Assembly (NCBI GenBank): GCA_900618425.1
Contig: UZAN01045915.1
Coordinates: 4,804 to 28,882 of the forward strand
Reading direction: 5' to 3'
DNA from: Echinostoma caproni
Lineage: Eukaryota > Platyhelminthes > Trematoda > Plagiorchiida > Echinostomatidae
DNA: 24,079 nucleotides
Numbering within the stretch: position 1 is the stretch's first letter; every line of letters begins with the position of its first letter. The notes beneath the pieces were generated by a model. The model ran no database searches. It was not told the origin of the DNA and saw only the letters and a list, made by a program, of their open reading frames with translations. Of the stretch, positions 1 through 11,145 are shown piece after piece. A program made the position numbers and the translations under genes.

Positions 1-354
1 CTAAGAGCAGTTTCATATTATCTCCACTCTCATTGGTGCCAACCAGAAGAAAGTCAGCAAACAGCTTGCATGAGCTGATTTAAGTTCAGTTCAGTTATCA
101 TACTACAAATTGTGGCTTTTGCCATGTCTGCCTCTATCTTCTTTTGTTATTAGCCGTTTTTACTCCTAGTGCTTTGAATTAATGGGTATTCTGTTTGAGG
201 TAGATTATTAGTATATAGTAATAGATTGCTCTCAATTTGACTAACTGCAACCTTGATGTTTCATCTAAACATTTAACTTTAGGGAATATTACTGTCCAAC
301 AATAATCTTGTGTTCTGTTAGGCGGTTCAACGCACCGTATCTGTAAAGATTGTT

Positions 355-387
355 TATATATATGTATATACATATATGTATATATAA
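355..387. repeat. TATA/TGTATA microsatellite
   Basis: About 33 bases of alternating TA with TGTATA interruptions. It sits directly 3' (minus strand) of the CR1/jockey-like C-terminus and could be that element's simple-repeat tail or later expansion. Confidence 0.7.
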
Positions 388-2700
388 TATTCAACGTTCA
401 GACTATTTACGCTTGCGACAGGTGATTTGTTTCACATTAGAATCTTCCTGTTGATAGAGAACCTGATCTGTATGTTATATTTAAAGCGAAGACTTCTTCT
501 TATGAAGTATTGTTCTCTCTGAATGAAACAAACAAGAAAATATCGCCAAATTTGGTCCCCAAACCCTCCGGCAACATCAGAAATCTCTATAAGATCGCAT
601 TGTCTTTGCATACATCTCAGTAAGAATAATGAAGGTTTCTAATGCTCTGCTTGTGTTCATTTTTCTTCCCTGGTACCATTTTTGTGATAAATACATGTAT
701 TTGTTTGGAGACAGTGTTTTTTCTTTTTATAAAACTGTACCTACGCCTGAGAGCATTATAACAAATGTGAATGAGTTCTGCACACCAGTGCAAATTTTGT
801 AGGTCTTCTACAGCTTAAGAGGCAAATAACCTAAATAGCTTGAGTCGAATTTCAAGTTTCCGCTCTCTGGCATTGCAGAGATGTCCTAGAATTCATTGTG
901 ATGATAGTCACTAAACCATTTGTCCAAAGTTGCATTTTAGATCGTTGGCTCTTGGGGTTATGATCTCATACTTTTCAGAGTTGAGTGGCAGTTTCCGTTG
1001 GCTCAGTTGTCATTGAACTATCTCCAAAATTTGCTCAAAGCTTTCTTCGGCTAAAATGAAAGCATGATTTTGGAGATTCTGGGATCGCATTTTATAAAGA
1101 TTAGGATTATTGAGTGGCACAACATTGATACCTACTTAGCACACCTCGTTTTCCTCTCTCATGTGATTTTATAGTCCTATCACCCTCAATATGCAACAAC
1201 CCAGAAATAGCATAGTGTAGTCCTTTACCTTAGCCATTATTTCCAAATCCTGCCTTTTTAGATCTCTTAGTCTGTGACAAACAGCCTTGCCGAAGTCTTA
1301 ACCGCATGGCGGCCCCCATTCATTCTTCTTGCGACTTGGCTAAGTTATTTCAACAGATTGGATGAGCAGAATCTTTTCCTAACTAATCCGTGCTGGATGG
1401 GATCCCGGAGTAAACGGGTCGTCAGGGTTACGCAAATAAGCTTCCTGATTGTTCTTTCTAAGCACTTATAGAAGAGCCATGTTAAATTTACTGGTTTGTA
1501 ATTGGCAAATTTATGCATGTGGTCCGAATTGTGTAACGTAACTGTCGTTGCTCTCTTCCGGACGTCTGGAAGTTTTCTTATCCTTACGAACTCCTTGCAC
1601 AACCAAGTGATTGATACTAATAATACATTTGTCTGTGGATGCATCACTAGGGGCGGAAATCCGACTGAATCTGCCAGATTATGCTAATTTAATGAATGAG
1701 GCTTCCTAAACTCGGCGTTTAAGATGACGGTGACTACTGCAATACCTTCCCCAATTTTGAGCAAAGCCAAGCTTGAAGTCTGTTCTCCTGTCAAAAGTCA
1801 CTATATTTCTTTTAAAAAGTGAGGGTTCCATTGACCTTTACCTTGAAACTCCGTTATCTTTGGTGTACTTGCCCCCTTCTTATTGTCTCGTTTTTCCTTC
1901 GGATATGTAGCCCACCATTATCTTGTTATACCTTACTTATTGTGCCGATATTTTGCACTTCTTTGTAGGTATCGTGTTTCAGTGTGTATTTTTTTTTNTC
2001 TATCTAGCTGTGCCTTTCCCCAAGAGGGACGAATCCTACTCATCTCTAGCCAAGGGGGTGCAAACTTTCTAGTGATTCTAAACAACCCAACTTCAGTGGA
2101 TAACCACCGTTCATCCAACGATTTATTTGGATATTTGGGCACCCAATCCACGAATGCTTGCAGCACTTACGACTTGAGCATTGTTCTAGCAAGGAGTCCG
2201 TTTTCTATACCTTTCCCGAAGTACTAAACTAAATGTTTCGAGATCCGTCATGGAAGTTTCTAATTATATCTCACTTGTATCTGATGGGTATTTTGTTATC
2301 ACTGGATTAAGTTTGGATACCTTGCAGGTGGCTACGTGTTTTCAGTGGGTTTTTCTCTGGGTGCTCGGTATACTCCAAGTAAGCCTGGTGACTACCTCAT
2401 CAGAAAAACTTTACACATTTTGACTTGGATATTGAGTGTCGCTGATTTTACTGCCAACCCCTACTGAATGTAAATAGCTTTGAAAAGTAGGAGCACTTTG
2501 TCCTGTCTGCTAACATTATATCCTGCTTAAGAGCTGTATGGTCTCACGTATTCTGTAAGTTTCGTTAACATCACATTCATGTTTTTGTAAGACTTATTAT
2601 CACCGAGTTTCGGGGGCGTGGCAACAACACCCATTATTTTCCTTCGATAGTACAAGCATTAGTTTTCTCCTAACCTTTCACTATTTTTTAGTATCGATGC
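380..2700 (-). mobile_element. Degraded CR1/jockey-type non-LTR retrotransposon (EN-RT)
   Basis: Conceptual translation of the minus strand, across several frames, gives the remains of an APE-endonuclease plus reverse transcriptase polyprotein in the right order. Around 2387-2330 there is a segment containing LLGVYRAP, typical of the middle of the endonuclease. Around 2110-1935 a PPWL...KAQL segment resembles the EN-RT linker. The RT core lies at 1647-1345, and a post-catalytic segment with LPLNSEKYEI lies near 1060-950. Near 470-385 a short stretch with an NK.PVASVNSLNV pattern resembles the usual RT C-terminus. The distance between the EN and linker segments is about half that expected, so there is an internal deletion. 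Many stops and frameshifts show it is dead. An AT-rich TATA/TGTATA microsatellite directly after the C-terminus (355-387) may belong to the 3' tail. The family assignment to CR1/jockey rests on motifs only. Confidence 0.75.
1345..1647 (-). pseudogene. Reverse transcriptase core fragment of the CR1/jockey-like element
   Basis: This 100-codon open stretch on the minus strand carries the recognisable N-terminal RT blocks. A LP.VRK.A segment is followed by NYKPVNLTWLFYKCLER, the equivalent of the usual NYRPVSL...K..E block. Then come IRKLI and QHGLVRKRFCSSNLL, the equivalent of the QHGF...S...LL block before the catalytic palm. The YADD box is not recognisable downstream, which fits a decayed copy. 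The stretch is open only locally; frames on both sides are interrupted. The first Met has no significance as a start. Confidence 0.8.
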
Positions 2701-4560
2701 TGAAACAGAATACTTGAGGGCTTACGACGTTTTTGAGCTTGATATTTTCGTTTTTGAGGTCATAGGGCTGTGTGATGGTCCAGAACATACCTCACCTTGA
2801 CTTTGATAGCTTCTTGAATGTCAGCGCAAGCTCTTTCTCAAGTCTTTCAAAGCTTTTTTTGTCGTAAATAGAGAAACAACTTTTCACTTGAGTGATAAGT
2901 TTCATTCACATTTCGCTTCTTCCTTGGTTCAACTAACTGACGTTTATTTTACTTTATTTTCGGTAACCTGTGCCAACATTCTTGGGTGGCTTCTTTGCAC
3001 TCGTCCTAATTAGGCTATTACTTGCTCTCAACAATTTCATTCCTCCAAAGACTTCACTTAGAGTTATTAGGATATTTTTGCATCTTATTTCACGTATTTT
3101 ACGGCGTCAGATTGCCTTGTTTGGAATAAAAAAGCTGATTTTGGGTAAAGTGAGATGTTTCTTCGGTTTTATTCCTAACCTAAAATCTGATACAAACAAA
3201 AATTTCTACCCTACTTACTGGAAAACACCGTGAGGAAAAAGAGGATTTAAGGCTTAGCTTCTTCTCCATCGTCTGACTGAATAACACTTGTGCGGCATTT
3301 TTGGTGGAGTTTTCTACAACCTAAAATCATCCAGCACATGTCCGTGGTCCTCTTCTTTTGGTGCTCTGGAGTTATGAGACATGGGTTCCACAAATTTGTG
3401 ACAAAAAATGCAGTTATTTTATTTAGAGTCTAAATGAGTTGATATACATCTTTTGCACTCTCTATCTGATTCACACAAGCGCTTGGTTCCACGGGCTCTG
3501 AGAGTTCTATTGAAACACATTCCATCTGCTCATTTTGAGGTTTTGGTGTGTATTCCCGTTTATGTTTGTCTTGACGACAGAAATAAGTAGCATTTACATA
3601 TTTAAGTATTTATCTTCTTGAGCTATATAACAAGTGCATGTACACTTTAGTATTTTTTTAACTGTAATACATAGCATGTAGCACTTTGTCTTCTTCGTTA
3701 CCATCTCAGAGCACTGTCGTCTGATACCACATTACCAAATTAATCACATCGTGCACTGCTCTCTAGAAGCTTGGTGCATTCACTGATTCCACTCCTATCC
3801 GGATGTATAAAAAGCTAGTTTATGAAATGGAATTTGTTAGACCAATATCATTTACCTGCACCAGGAATAAAGAAGATGATAACCCTACATTAAAAAACAA
3901 CGTAAAATCTCAGCCGGCAATTTAAAAATACACAAAAATAACTACCCTGATGAAAGACAAAAATAATCGAATGGGTTTTGTCGAAAGCATGATTTGTACG
4001 ATCTTTAAGTGGGCTTCTAACTTAAAATTGGTTGTTAGTTGTAGTTTTGGGTTTTTGTGGGCCTCCTCGGGCGGAGCTTCATTTTCATTTCTGAAAGTTG
4101 ACATTTCTCTGATCTCTTTTATAGTCCTGTGAGAAAATAGCATATAACGTGATTTACGTCTCTCACATTTTCAAATAGATCCAAGGGAATTGAAAAAAGC
4201 ATACAGTAACTGAATGATATGTAATCCAATCAGCTAGCTGTTCCTTTTCGCTACCTATAAGGAATGTCGGATCGGGTTGACGTGACCAAGGAGGATTACT
4301 CTACAACGAAGTGGTGAAAATTGCCTTAAGATTGAAATAAAAATGGCAAAAATTAAGGAAAATTACGATTATTAACGATGATAAACGATAGTGACCAACA
4401 AAATTGGTAGACCCACCAGAGGGACCAACAGGTTGCAATATACTAGGTCGTAAAGTAAATTCATCAAAATAGATGCATGATTGCCTGTATGTGGGCACGA
4501 TAAATAGACACATATTTGAAGTTGTTACCGGAGAGGCCAGTTTCTGTAAACAGAACAACT
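2701..4560. other. Gene-free stretch, AT-rich
   Basis: Short open frames here (for example 2970-3233 + and 3922-4143 -) have no recognisable domain, and no clear splice-site context supports an exon. The first few hundred bases may still hold the N-terminal end of the minus-strand CR1/jockey-like element, but I could not read endonuclease motifs there. Nothing else is supported. Confidence 0.4.
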
Positions 4561-4760
4561 CATGAGATAATGTTCACTGTTGACTATTCATTGTATCCAC
4601 CAGTGAGTTCTTGTTTGGTTTCTGTATCTAGTTCCTTGCATCTAACCGAATCAAGTACACATCATCATCATCATTCACGGCACAGTTCCATTTCTTGGCA
4701 TAATTTGTTCTTCCTCTCGGCACCACCTGAACTACAGCCAATAGTGTATTTTTAACAGCC
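4560..4760 (-). mobile_element. Possible RTE-like 3' tail ending in (GAT)n
   Basis: On the minus strand the segment ends in GAATGATGATGATGATG (about 4656-4672). A tail of GAT units is typical of RTE-clade elements and resembles the tails near 6770 and 17795. No RT or C-terminal coding motif could be read upstream of it on the minus strand, so this is a weak call; a simple trinucleotide repeat is the alternative. Confidence 0.3.
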
Positions 4761-6234
4761 TAGATATTATAGGCGAATACATAGGTGGAAAACTGTAGTC
4801 ATCATACAATGTAAATAAGTATACAGTGAACAGCAACTAAACTATATTTTGTAAAACACCCTTTTCCCTTCATCCATTTCATCACCACATCGTTCGGACT
4901 AGTTCACCTCCATATCAAATTCTATCATCTAACTTGACCTCAACCCCTAATCAAACACAAATCACGCAATTTACTTGTCCACAACCACCTTGTTCAAATG
5001 ACTCATTTCAACTCTTATGTTTCGTTGTTTTACATGATCACATAAATGTGCGTTTACAGTTGAATGAGAGCACGCGAAATTGATAGTCTATATCAATGCT
5101 GCCCACATACGTCTTCTTGTGTTGATGAAACTATATTTTTTCAAGTATCATCGAAGATTGGTCTAAGCGGGACGCAAACTTTCTTTCTAATTTCTGGAAT
5201 TGTGTCGGTTTCACGCTAATCATTCTAAGGCGGGGATATGTGCATGTCATTAGACATTGAACGGTGAAACTTAAACATATCGGTTGATGAATGTGCCATT
5301 GTAAACATCTGAAATTTGAGTACGGCGGTAATATCCATTCTAAAAAGTTGATATTTTTAATTTGGAACTCCTTTCCGTCAGATCTGGTCACATTTGTTGA
5401 TTCACGCCCTAACAAGGCGGGGTGGGGGTGGGGGTGGGATCAGAAACCTGANAACTGTGGGATTCGGATTCCTTTTCACTGGGAAACTACGAAACACCAT
5501 TACTCGCTTTGTTTCACCTCTCTTACACCGTTTTATTTCATATTCAAGCGCATAATCAACAAGTTGTGTTTTGGATACGTGTTCATCGATCGGCAAATTA
5601 AAATAGTATTTATCAATATTAGTAAAGAGTTTACTACTTTACTGTGCTTATCATGTAATTACAAATTGTTTCGGGTTGATGTTGGGAAAGCATGAAAAAT
5701 CTATTAGGTAGGGCGCAGTCTAATTATATATTGAGATTGCAATGACTCAAAAATACACCGATAGTCTTTGCTTACTGGTTAATTATTTAGACAGTGATTT
5801 AACAATTAACTGTTGGTTTTCTTAGCCGGAGCCACACTGGTACTGGCGGTCAATGCCAATTTTCTACGGGTGGTAACCCTGTTTTTTATTTGAGATGTAA
5901 TCTACCTATCCCAATCCAGTTTTAGCAAAGCATCATCAGATCTACTTACGAGTAAAATGTAGAAAAAGTTTCAGAAGCTGACACTATCAAATCAGTTAAA
6001 AAAGTAATTTACATAACCTGAATTAATTTTACCACCCATAAAATATTTAACAAATCCCCCCGGGAATGATATCCTGAATAGGGCATTTGCCTATTAGCGT
6101 GGACCGAACAAGATTTCTACTCAATAGTCCATACAGCAATTGGCTGGCAAAGTATACTAAAAAACGTTTTTGAAAACCATTGGGAATGTAAAATTTAATC
6201 TCAGTCTACCAATTTTCACTCGTGAAAACATTAG
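4761..6234. other. Gene-free stretch with a G-rich tract
   Basis: No gene or element was recognised. The local open frames (for example 5131-5415 - and 5291-5695 +) show no domain. The only notable structure is the G-rich tract at 5416-5438. Some of 6060-6235 may be the decayed upstream part of the RTE-like fragment that follows. Confidence 0.4.
5416..5438 (+). other. Candidate G-quadruplex tract
   Basis: Four consecutive runs of three or more G separated by single T or short spacers, of the form GGCGGGG-T-GGGGG-T-GGGGG-T-GGG. This matches the standard intramolecular G4 pattern with one-base loops. An ambiguous base lies 14 bases downstream at 5452. No gene is adjacent, so function is unknown. 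Confidence 0.5.
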
Positions 6235-6781
6235 TCGTCCAGAACTGTTTGATTGTTGGCATTTACTTAATCAGGCCAGAATTAGATGGAATAAGCGTGT
6301 ACGAAATGATGAGTCGAGTCATTGAGTAATTGGTAATGATTCTGTGGACGGTTGGTTAACACATCGAATTCAGATTTGTGGGCTTCGCTGGTTCTTTCAC
6401 GTATTGCGCATGCTCAGCTACCTTCTGCTGAACCACACTTTGTTTGCAGTTGCTGCTCCTGCTTTTGGCAGAACTCACGTGGAGGTCAACAGATAACGGG
6501 GAGGCGGGGCATAAAGGAGTGCAAAGAATGATTAGGTCTCTCGTCTTCCAGGTTGTAATCCAAAGGGCTCTGTAACTAGTCGATTGAAGACAAAGAAGGA
6601 AATAACACCATTGAGGTTTATCTTCATTGTTCCCTCCTAGATAGAAACCAAACGCTTGTCCAAAGGACATTGTGACTTACTTTGCAAATATCCTGAGCTG
6701 GTCAGCGATTGGGCAATTTAGCAATTAATTGTATATCGCTGTACGGTGCTGATAATTCTGCTGCTGATGCTGATGATGATC
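6235..6781 (+). mobile_element. RTE-like non-LTR retrotransposon, C-terminus and 3' tail
   Basis: The + strand reads as the C-terminal region of an RTE-like reverse transcriptase from about 6236. It has a FD..H segment, ARIRWNKRVRNDE, then LRWFFHVLRM at about 6369-6398, equivalent to the family's LRWLGHVLRMP block. A later VSRLPGCNPKGS segment near 6533-6568 matches the usual R-L-P-G-W-G-P-like end. In-frame stops follow DESSH and again near 6498, and the conserved G of the GHVLRM block is replaced, so it is inactive. The copy is 5'-truncated: I see no palm or endonuclease upstream. It ends with CTGATGCTGATGATGATC at about 6764-6781, a typical GAT-type RTE tail. Family is from motif memory, not a search. 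Confidence 0.72.
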
Positions 6782-7317
6782 AGGAAAAACCACCAATCAT
6801 TACAAGCATTTGACAATTGATGCTTTTATCATCGTTTTTCTTTGAGTTTAAATAAAACCGACAATTTGATTTTATAATAATTTTCCATGGGTATTGTCCT
6901 TACTATAAATGAACAATCGTTGGTGCTATTTGTTATTATTATCACCGCTAATCACTCGTTCATTTTACATTTTAGCACACCTTTGATGACAGTCCGACTA
7001 TGATCAATGATCGTCAGTAAGCACTGCATGCGGATCATCACTATGAGTCAGCCAGACTCTTGCATGTCCCCGTTTGCCAACTGTATTGTATTCATTTAAA
7101 TCCGGGCATGCATTCATCCATCGATCGACGGACTCGACTCAACCGTCAAATGACGGATTCTCGAGTGGAGATTCCTGTTGGCCGATCGACACGTTTGCGC
7201 ACGCGAATCAAAAGCACATCAGCTGAGCGAACTAATCAACCAATGCATCCGAATATGCGAAAGGTTAAATCAAAACTTTGGGTGGGTTGCTTAGCGTTGG
7301 TGCCAAACGAAGTTCAT

Positions 7318-7353
<36 letters not shown>

Positions 7354-7875
7354 CTTTTCCATGGCTAATTCAAACTAGTTTCTCTGTTAAAACTCATTGT
7401 AAACGGTAAACGCTTTTAACTTCAGTTTTTTTCACAAAATCCCATAAAGTTCCACCTTTTTGTAGTTTGAATAGTGGCTCAATTTGTCGTTCAACACTTA
7501 CGGTTGATCAAAGTTTCACTTCAAAACTGTGATCAAAGTACTAGATAACTGTCAGCTAAACACAGCATATATATATTAATGCATGAAAAATAATGTGGCA
7601 ATTAGTCTATTAAGTTCGAACCGCATAAAACGCACATGTAGTCCAAGAACTGCTTGGAAACTCCCCCGTAAATTTTGAGGTTGTAGTTGAAGCCAATACG
7701 GCTATACACAACTATGGTCATAACACATAGCACCGCACTGCAATTGTGACCATCAGTGGCCTGTTTGAGGCTGGAAATTTGAATGTTTGAGTATATGTTA
7801 CAACCGTGCATTGGTGAAAAAACTGAAAAATGTTACATGAGAGCAACATGGGGTTTTTATTCCATTCCATAGAGG
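6782..7875. other. Gene-free stretch with CA microsatellite
   Basis: The longest frame (7060-7368 +, 102 codons) runs into the CA repeat and shows no domain; its composition is not convincing as protein. No transposon was recognised. Confidence 0.4.
7319..7352. repeat. (CA)17 microsatellite
   Basis: Uninterrupted CA dinucleotides, 17 units. Pure tracts of this length are usually polymorphic. Confidence 0.95.
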
Positions 7876-7983
7876 GAATTCGTCGTGTATAGAACAAATA
7901 AGGCGTGAACTGAAAAGCTAGGAAGCACACTGTACAGCAGCTGTGGTTGATTGAGTGGAAAACGAAAAACAATCTGATCGATT

Positions 7984-8056
7984 GCCCAGAGGGCGGAGTG
8001 AGTAGGATGCTTGTATTCTCCCTTTAAGGTCCCGGGTTCGATTCCCAGTTCGACCG
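7984..8056 (+). promoter_or_regulatory. tRNA-like internal polymerase III promoter (A and B boxes)
   Basis: A 73-base tRNA-sized stretch. It has an A-box-like segment GGCGGAGTGAGTAGG (about 7992-8006) and the B box GGGTTCGATTCCC at 8034-8046. The T-arm can be drawn as CCGGG-TTCGATT-CCCAG with four of five pairs. The acceptor and anticodon stems do not close, so this is a tRNA-derived promoter and not a functional tRNA. It would drive transcription through the downstream hammerhead. Confidence 0.65.
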
Positions 8057-8064
8057 ATGGATTT

Positions 8065-8111
8065 TCACTACTGACGAGACCCAAAAACAGATTGAAACTG
8101 TTGTACAGTGC
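8065..8111 (+). ncRNA. Type I hammerhead ribozyme, decayed copy
   Basis: The core reads CTGACGA (8071-8077), which keeps the CUGANGA consensus, and GAAAC (8094-8098). A minimal stem III of four bases follows, then GTA (8103-8105; GUA satisfies the GUH rule), then CAGTGC. Stem I would be TCACTA with CAGTGC, four central pairs of six. Stem II is broken (GACCC on the 5' side has lost its GGGTC partner). Spacing is identical to the two copies at 10787-10831 and 11102-11145, so it is clearly the same motif, but activity is doubtful. Confidence 0.6.
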
Positions 8112-8140
8112 TTCCTAGCTTTTCATTCACTCGTCGATTT

Positions 8141-10740
8141 CTCTCCGTAAAAGCGTTACGTTGTTTTGAAGATTATTTATTGGTCAACCACGACTTCCTA
8201 CTGGAGCCCGTCACCAAAATGTGAGATAATTTAATTCAGGGGATAGTTTAAGGTCATAAAAGCTCTCGGCACAGATTAACCACATGCTTTCCTTAACACA
8301 AACAGTCAATTCAGATGAGGCAAATCTGATGCAACTGTAACCCACTGCTCTGCTGGGTTCCTCCAGTCGTCATTAAGCGGTGAAGGAGGTGGCTATTTAG
8401 GCACAAAGTGACTACCACGACCACAATCACTACCACAAATGTGAATACCAATTTGCTTTAACGTCTCTAGCGTCTATATCCTTTAGTTTTCACATGATCT
8501 ATTGCGAAGGGCGTAAAGACTAGAGCTTGATGCATCGTTCCGAGAATACATTTTTAATCTTTGTGACTTTTGTAAATGCATGACACCACTTTGCATTGTA
8601 CATCCGAAATGCATGTGTCTGCAACTATTGGAATAACCAACTAGTTGCATGGGAGTTGATCCATGAAGCTTGTCTTGCAAAAACTCCAAATCATTGAATG
8701 TCTTTCCGTAATCCTTTTGACAGAGAGGAATCTGATTGAGTTTTCAGATTATTCAAGCTTTATCCTTTCTCATATTTCACAGCTAACCGGATTGATAATC
8801 TGAAATGGTAAGTAGAAATAAGTAGTGTGACATTGAATGACTATTGAACATCTGTTGGTGATAACCATGTCTAACACGGGAACTGAGTTCAACCAGTCAA
8901 AGCGAACTGGATTTATCTTGTCCACTAGTCCCATGTGTGCGTGTGTGTGTAAGCAGAAATGAAACGACTGAGGTTTTTGAAGCGTGAAATACCGAAATCT
9001 TACTGGATTAGACCATAAAAGTCCCCCGTACTGGGAGTCCAATTCATTTTCAGTCAAAACGAAAGTATAACTGGCCACTATATGTGAGTGCATAGAGGTG
9101 TTCATGAATGTAATACCTTGGCATTTAAAAGCAAAATCTGGGACACTTGTTTTATCGGTTTCTCTTTGTTACGGTATCCAAACACAATTCGCCCTATGTT
9201 TCTCCAGAGGTGTTGACTGCAGTAACGTGTGCCGTTGTCACAATGGCCTTTGTTCAAAGTTCCCATCGCAACGTATCGATGTATTTGCTAGTGGTCAATT
9301 ACGGCTATGACATAATGTCCAGAGTGAACACTGAAACTACATCTTCAAGGATGTAGGTTAAACCATTCCGCCTTCGTTAGCCACGTTCCAACAGACCAGT
9401 TCCCCGAAATGAATAATATAAATAATAGATCAAGATTCACATGTGAGGTATTTCAAGAGGTACAACAAACATATCATTGTATTTGTTCAACACTGAAAAT
9501 TAGTTCTGATTGATTGGCACTGATCAAATCTGTTCTATCCAAATCGGTCCGTAGCGATTCTGAGTGCTCGATTGTGAGTTCTTGACCCTTGTGTTCGGCT
9601 GGCATCTGGGTGATTTTGCTGACTGTCGGCAGTTTATCGGAAGTATTCTCTGGGACATGAGGGTCAAATGGCCATAGAACACCTTCTAAATAAATGATTT
9701 TATATTAAATTTCCAAGGATGTCCTTTCTTTCTAATACAAGGCTAGTTGTTCCATGTGATCATACAAGAACACCTGAAAATATGATATCCAGTTATTTCT
9801 TTTCAACTGATCTACCCGGGGTGAAAACGTCGGTACTTGTAGTATGACGGTTTTCTACTTCCGTCCATTCACTCATACCAACTCGTCTCCGGCCACGTTC
9901 GGTTCCAAAATTGTCATTTCTCTGAGCCGACCCGAAGGACAGATGTTCTTTCTTCTAACTTGGGAGGGGGAAGGCCTTTGGTCCATTTTCAGACTGTTTA
10001 ATTTTTGGGTCATCTGACACACATGGTCCAGATCTGCACATCTCTTCATTGAGTTATTCTTAGAATGCCAAAAACCTTGAAAAATTTCTCTTATTTTGAT
10101 CGGGTATGGTGCATGATACAAAGCCAAATTTACATCCTTCTTCGTCTTCATGGAGTAAAATGAGTGATGTTGCGTCTGGCCTTCTGTCTGCCGATTAGCG
10201 TTCACAAATCTTTGTCTATATTGTTCCTCCAATTTGTCTGATCCGGCATTTTCGGGAGTCTTTCAAGTGTGTTTTGTCAATAGCTTTGTTCATGATTCTC
10301 CATTATTTATCCCCGTTTGCTTCAGAATAGTTCTCCGTAGAAAGGCATCCAGCTATTGAGCGATTATCATTTTTGAAATCTCGCAGTGATGCTTGAAAAA
10401 TCCTCGATTTAAGATAATGTTGTCTTTGTCCTTCATTTATTGTTTCTTTAGTCCAGAGAGAGAGAGNAACGTCGGTTGGGAGTGCTTAAGTAATATAGAG
10501 GTGGCCGTCTTATCTGCGCGCAGATCATGTATTCGAGCCTCATGCCGCGTTTTTGTACACAAAGGCAATCATTTATTGGGTTGATCCCCTTCGCGATTAT
10601 TGTTGACCATTCAGTGACAGCAAATACCGGTCGGGCCCGTTTTGCCCACATATGTAGTCACCAAGTCTGAAGTCAGATTTGTCGTCTACATGGTACTCGG
10701 AAATGTGGTGTTTTCTTCAGACAACTACCGGAGAATTGTA
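8141..10740. other. Gene-free stretch
   Basis: About 2.6 kb with no recognisable gene apart from one unassigned open frame at 9873-10232 (separate entry). A short GT tract occurs near 8936-8950 and a GA tract at 10455-10466 next to an ambiguous base (10467). Open frames at 8770-9105 and 9098-9356 show no domain. Confidence 0.4.
9873..10232 (-). other. Unassigned 119-codon open frame
   Basis: One of the longest uninterrupted frames in the window without simple-sequence bias. The predicted protein is hydrophilic, rich in Q, K, R and M, with no signal peptide or membrane segment and no motif I recognise. Codons upstream of the Met are also open for about 10 residues (NAGSDKLEEQ...). It could be a fragment of a retroelement structural protein, a piece of a processed pseudogene, or chance. 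I give no function. Confidence 0.2.
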
Positions 10741-10786
10741 TGATGAATTCGTTGTGTAAATGAGGCGTGAGCTGAAAAGCTAGGAA

Positions 10787-10831
10787 GCAATGGACAGCTG
10801 TTTCGACCCGGTTGGGTCTCATTAACAGTGC
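10787..10831 (-). ncRNA. Type I hammerhead ribozyme in left arm, core mutated
   Basis: Read on the minus strand: stem I 5' strand GCACTG (10831-10826); a core TTAATGA where the consensus is CUGAUGA; a perfect stem II GACCC-AACC-GGGTC; GAAAC; a four-base AGCT stem III; then GTC (10795-10793) and stem I 3' strand CATTGC (five of six pairs). All elements have the right order and spacing for the minimal-stem-III type I hammerheads described from Schistosoma SM-alpha and Penelope-like elements. The two changed core positions are normally essential, so this copy is probably inactive. Confidence 0.8.
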
Positions 10832-11101
10832 GAATCCATCGACCCAACTGGAGATCACACCCGGGACCCCACAGATAGAACACAAGCATGCAATCCACTC
10901 GAACACCGGACAGCTGATCGGACCGTTTCTCATTTTGGAACATACACGATATATCACAACCCATCTTTGCGAGCTTGCTATGGACAACAGACCTCGCTCA
11001 TCTCAGCACTAAATTCCGGGGTTATGACTTCGTTGGAAACCTTCACTAACGTTCTGCCCGTGAGGTCTCCCGTTCGATTCCCAGTCGGGTCGATAGATTC
11101 A

Positions 11102-11145
11102 CACTGCTGATGAGGCCCAACCAGGTTGAAAGAGGTGTCCAGTGG
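11102..11145 (+). ncRNA. Type I hammerhead ribozyme in right arm
   Basis: Stem I CACTG (11102-11106), intact core CTGATGAG (11107-11114), stem II weakened to GCCC-AACC-AGGT, then TGAAAG (GAAA at 11128-11131), AGGT, and GTC (11137-11139) followed by CAGTGG, which re-pairs with the 5' strand over five bases. The catalytic core is intact but stem II has a mismatch and G.U pairs, and the base after GAAA is changed from C to G, which weakens stem III. The left and right arms together define an intact consensus, so the family was recently functional. Confidence 0.8.

Larger units (their letters stand above)
7876..8140 (+). mobile_element. tRNA-promoter repeat with decayed hammerhead, inverted ends
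   Basis: A SINE-like or Penelope-terminal-repeat-like element. The left end begins GAATTCGTCGTGTAT and reads on to AAAAGCTAGGAAGCAC. The right end near 8106-8128 holds the reverse complement (GTGCTTCCTAGCTTTTC), so the element folds back. Inside is a tRNA-like stretch (7984-8056) ending in a perfect RNA polymerase III B box, followed by a decayed type I hammerhead (8065-8111). The same end sequences occur at 10741-11191. The outer right arm has lost similarity after about 8130, so the right boundary is approximate. The layout (polymerase III promoter, then hammerhead) is that known for the Schistosoma SM-alpha repeats. Confidence 0.75.

Noticed and set aside
2385..2402. CTGATGAG word on the minus strand as a hammerhead core
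   Set aside because: No GAAA box or GUH site at the right spacing; it lies in the endonuclease-coding remains of the CR1/jockey-like element.
6356..6670. 104-codon open frame on the minus strand
   Set aside because: It is the shadow of the RTE-like C-terminal coding sequence on the + strand, which carries the family motifs.
7060..7368. 102-codon open frame on the + strand
   Set aside because: Its end is coded by the (CA)17 tract, there is no domain, and there is no splice or promoter support.
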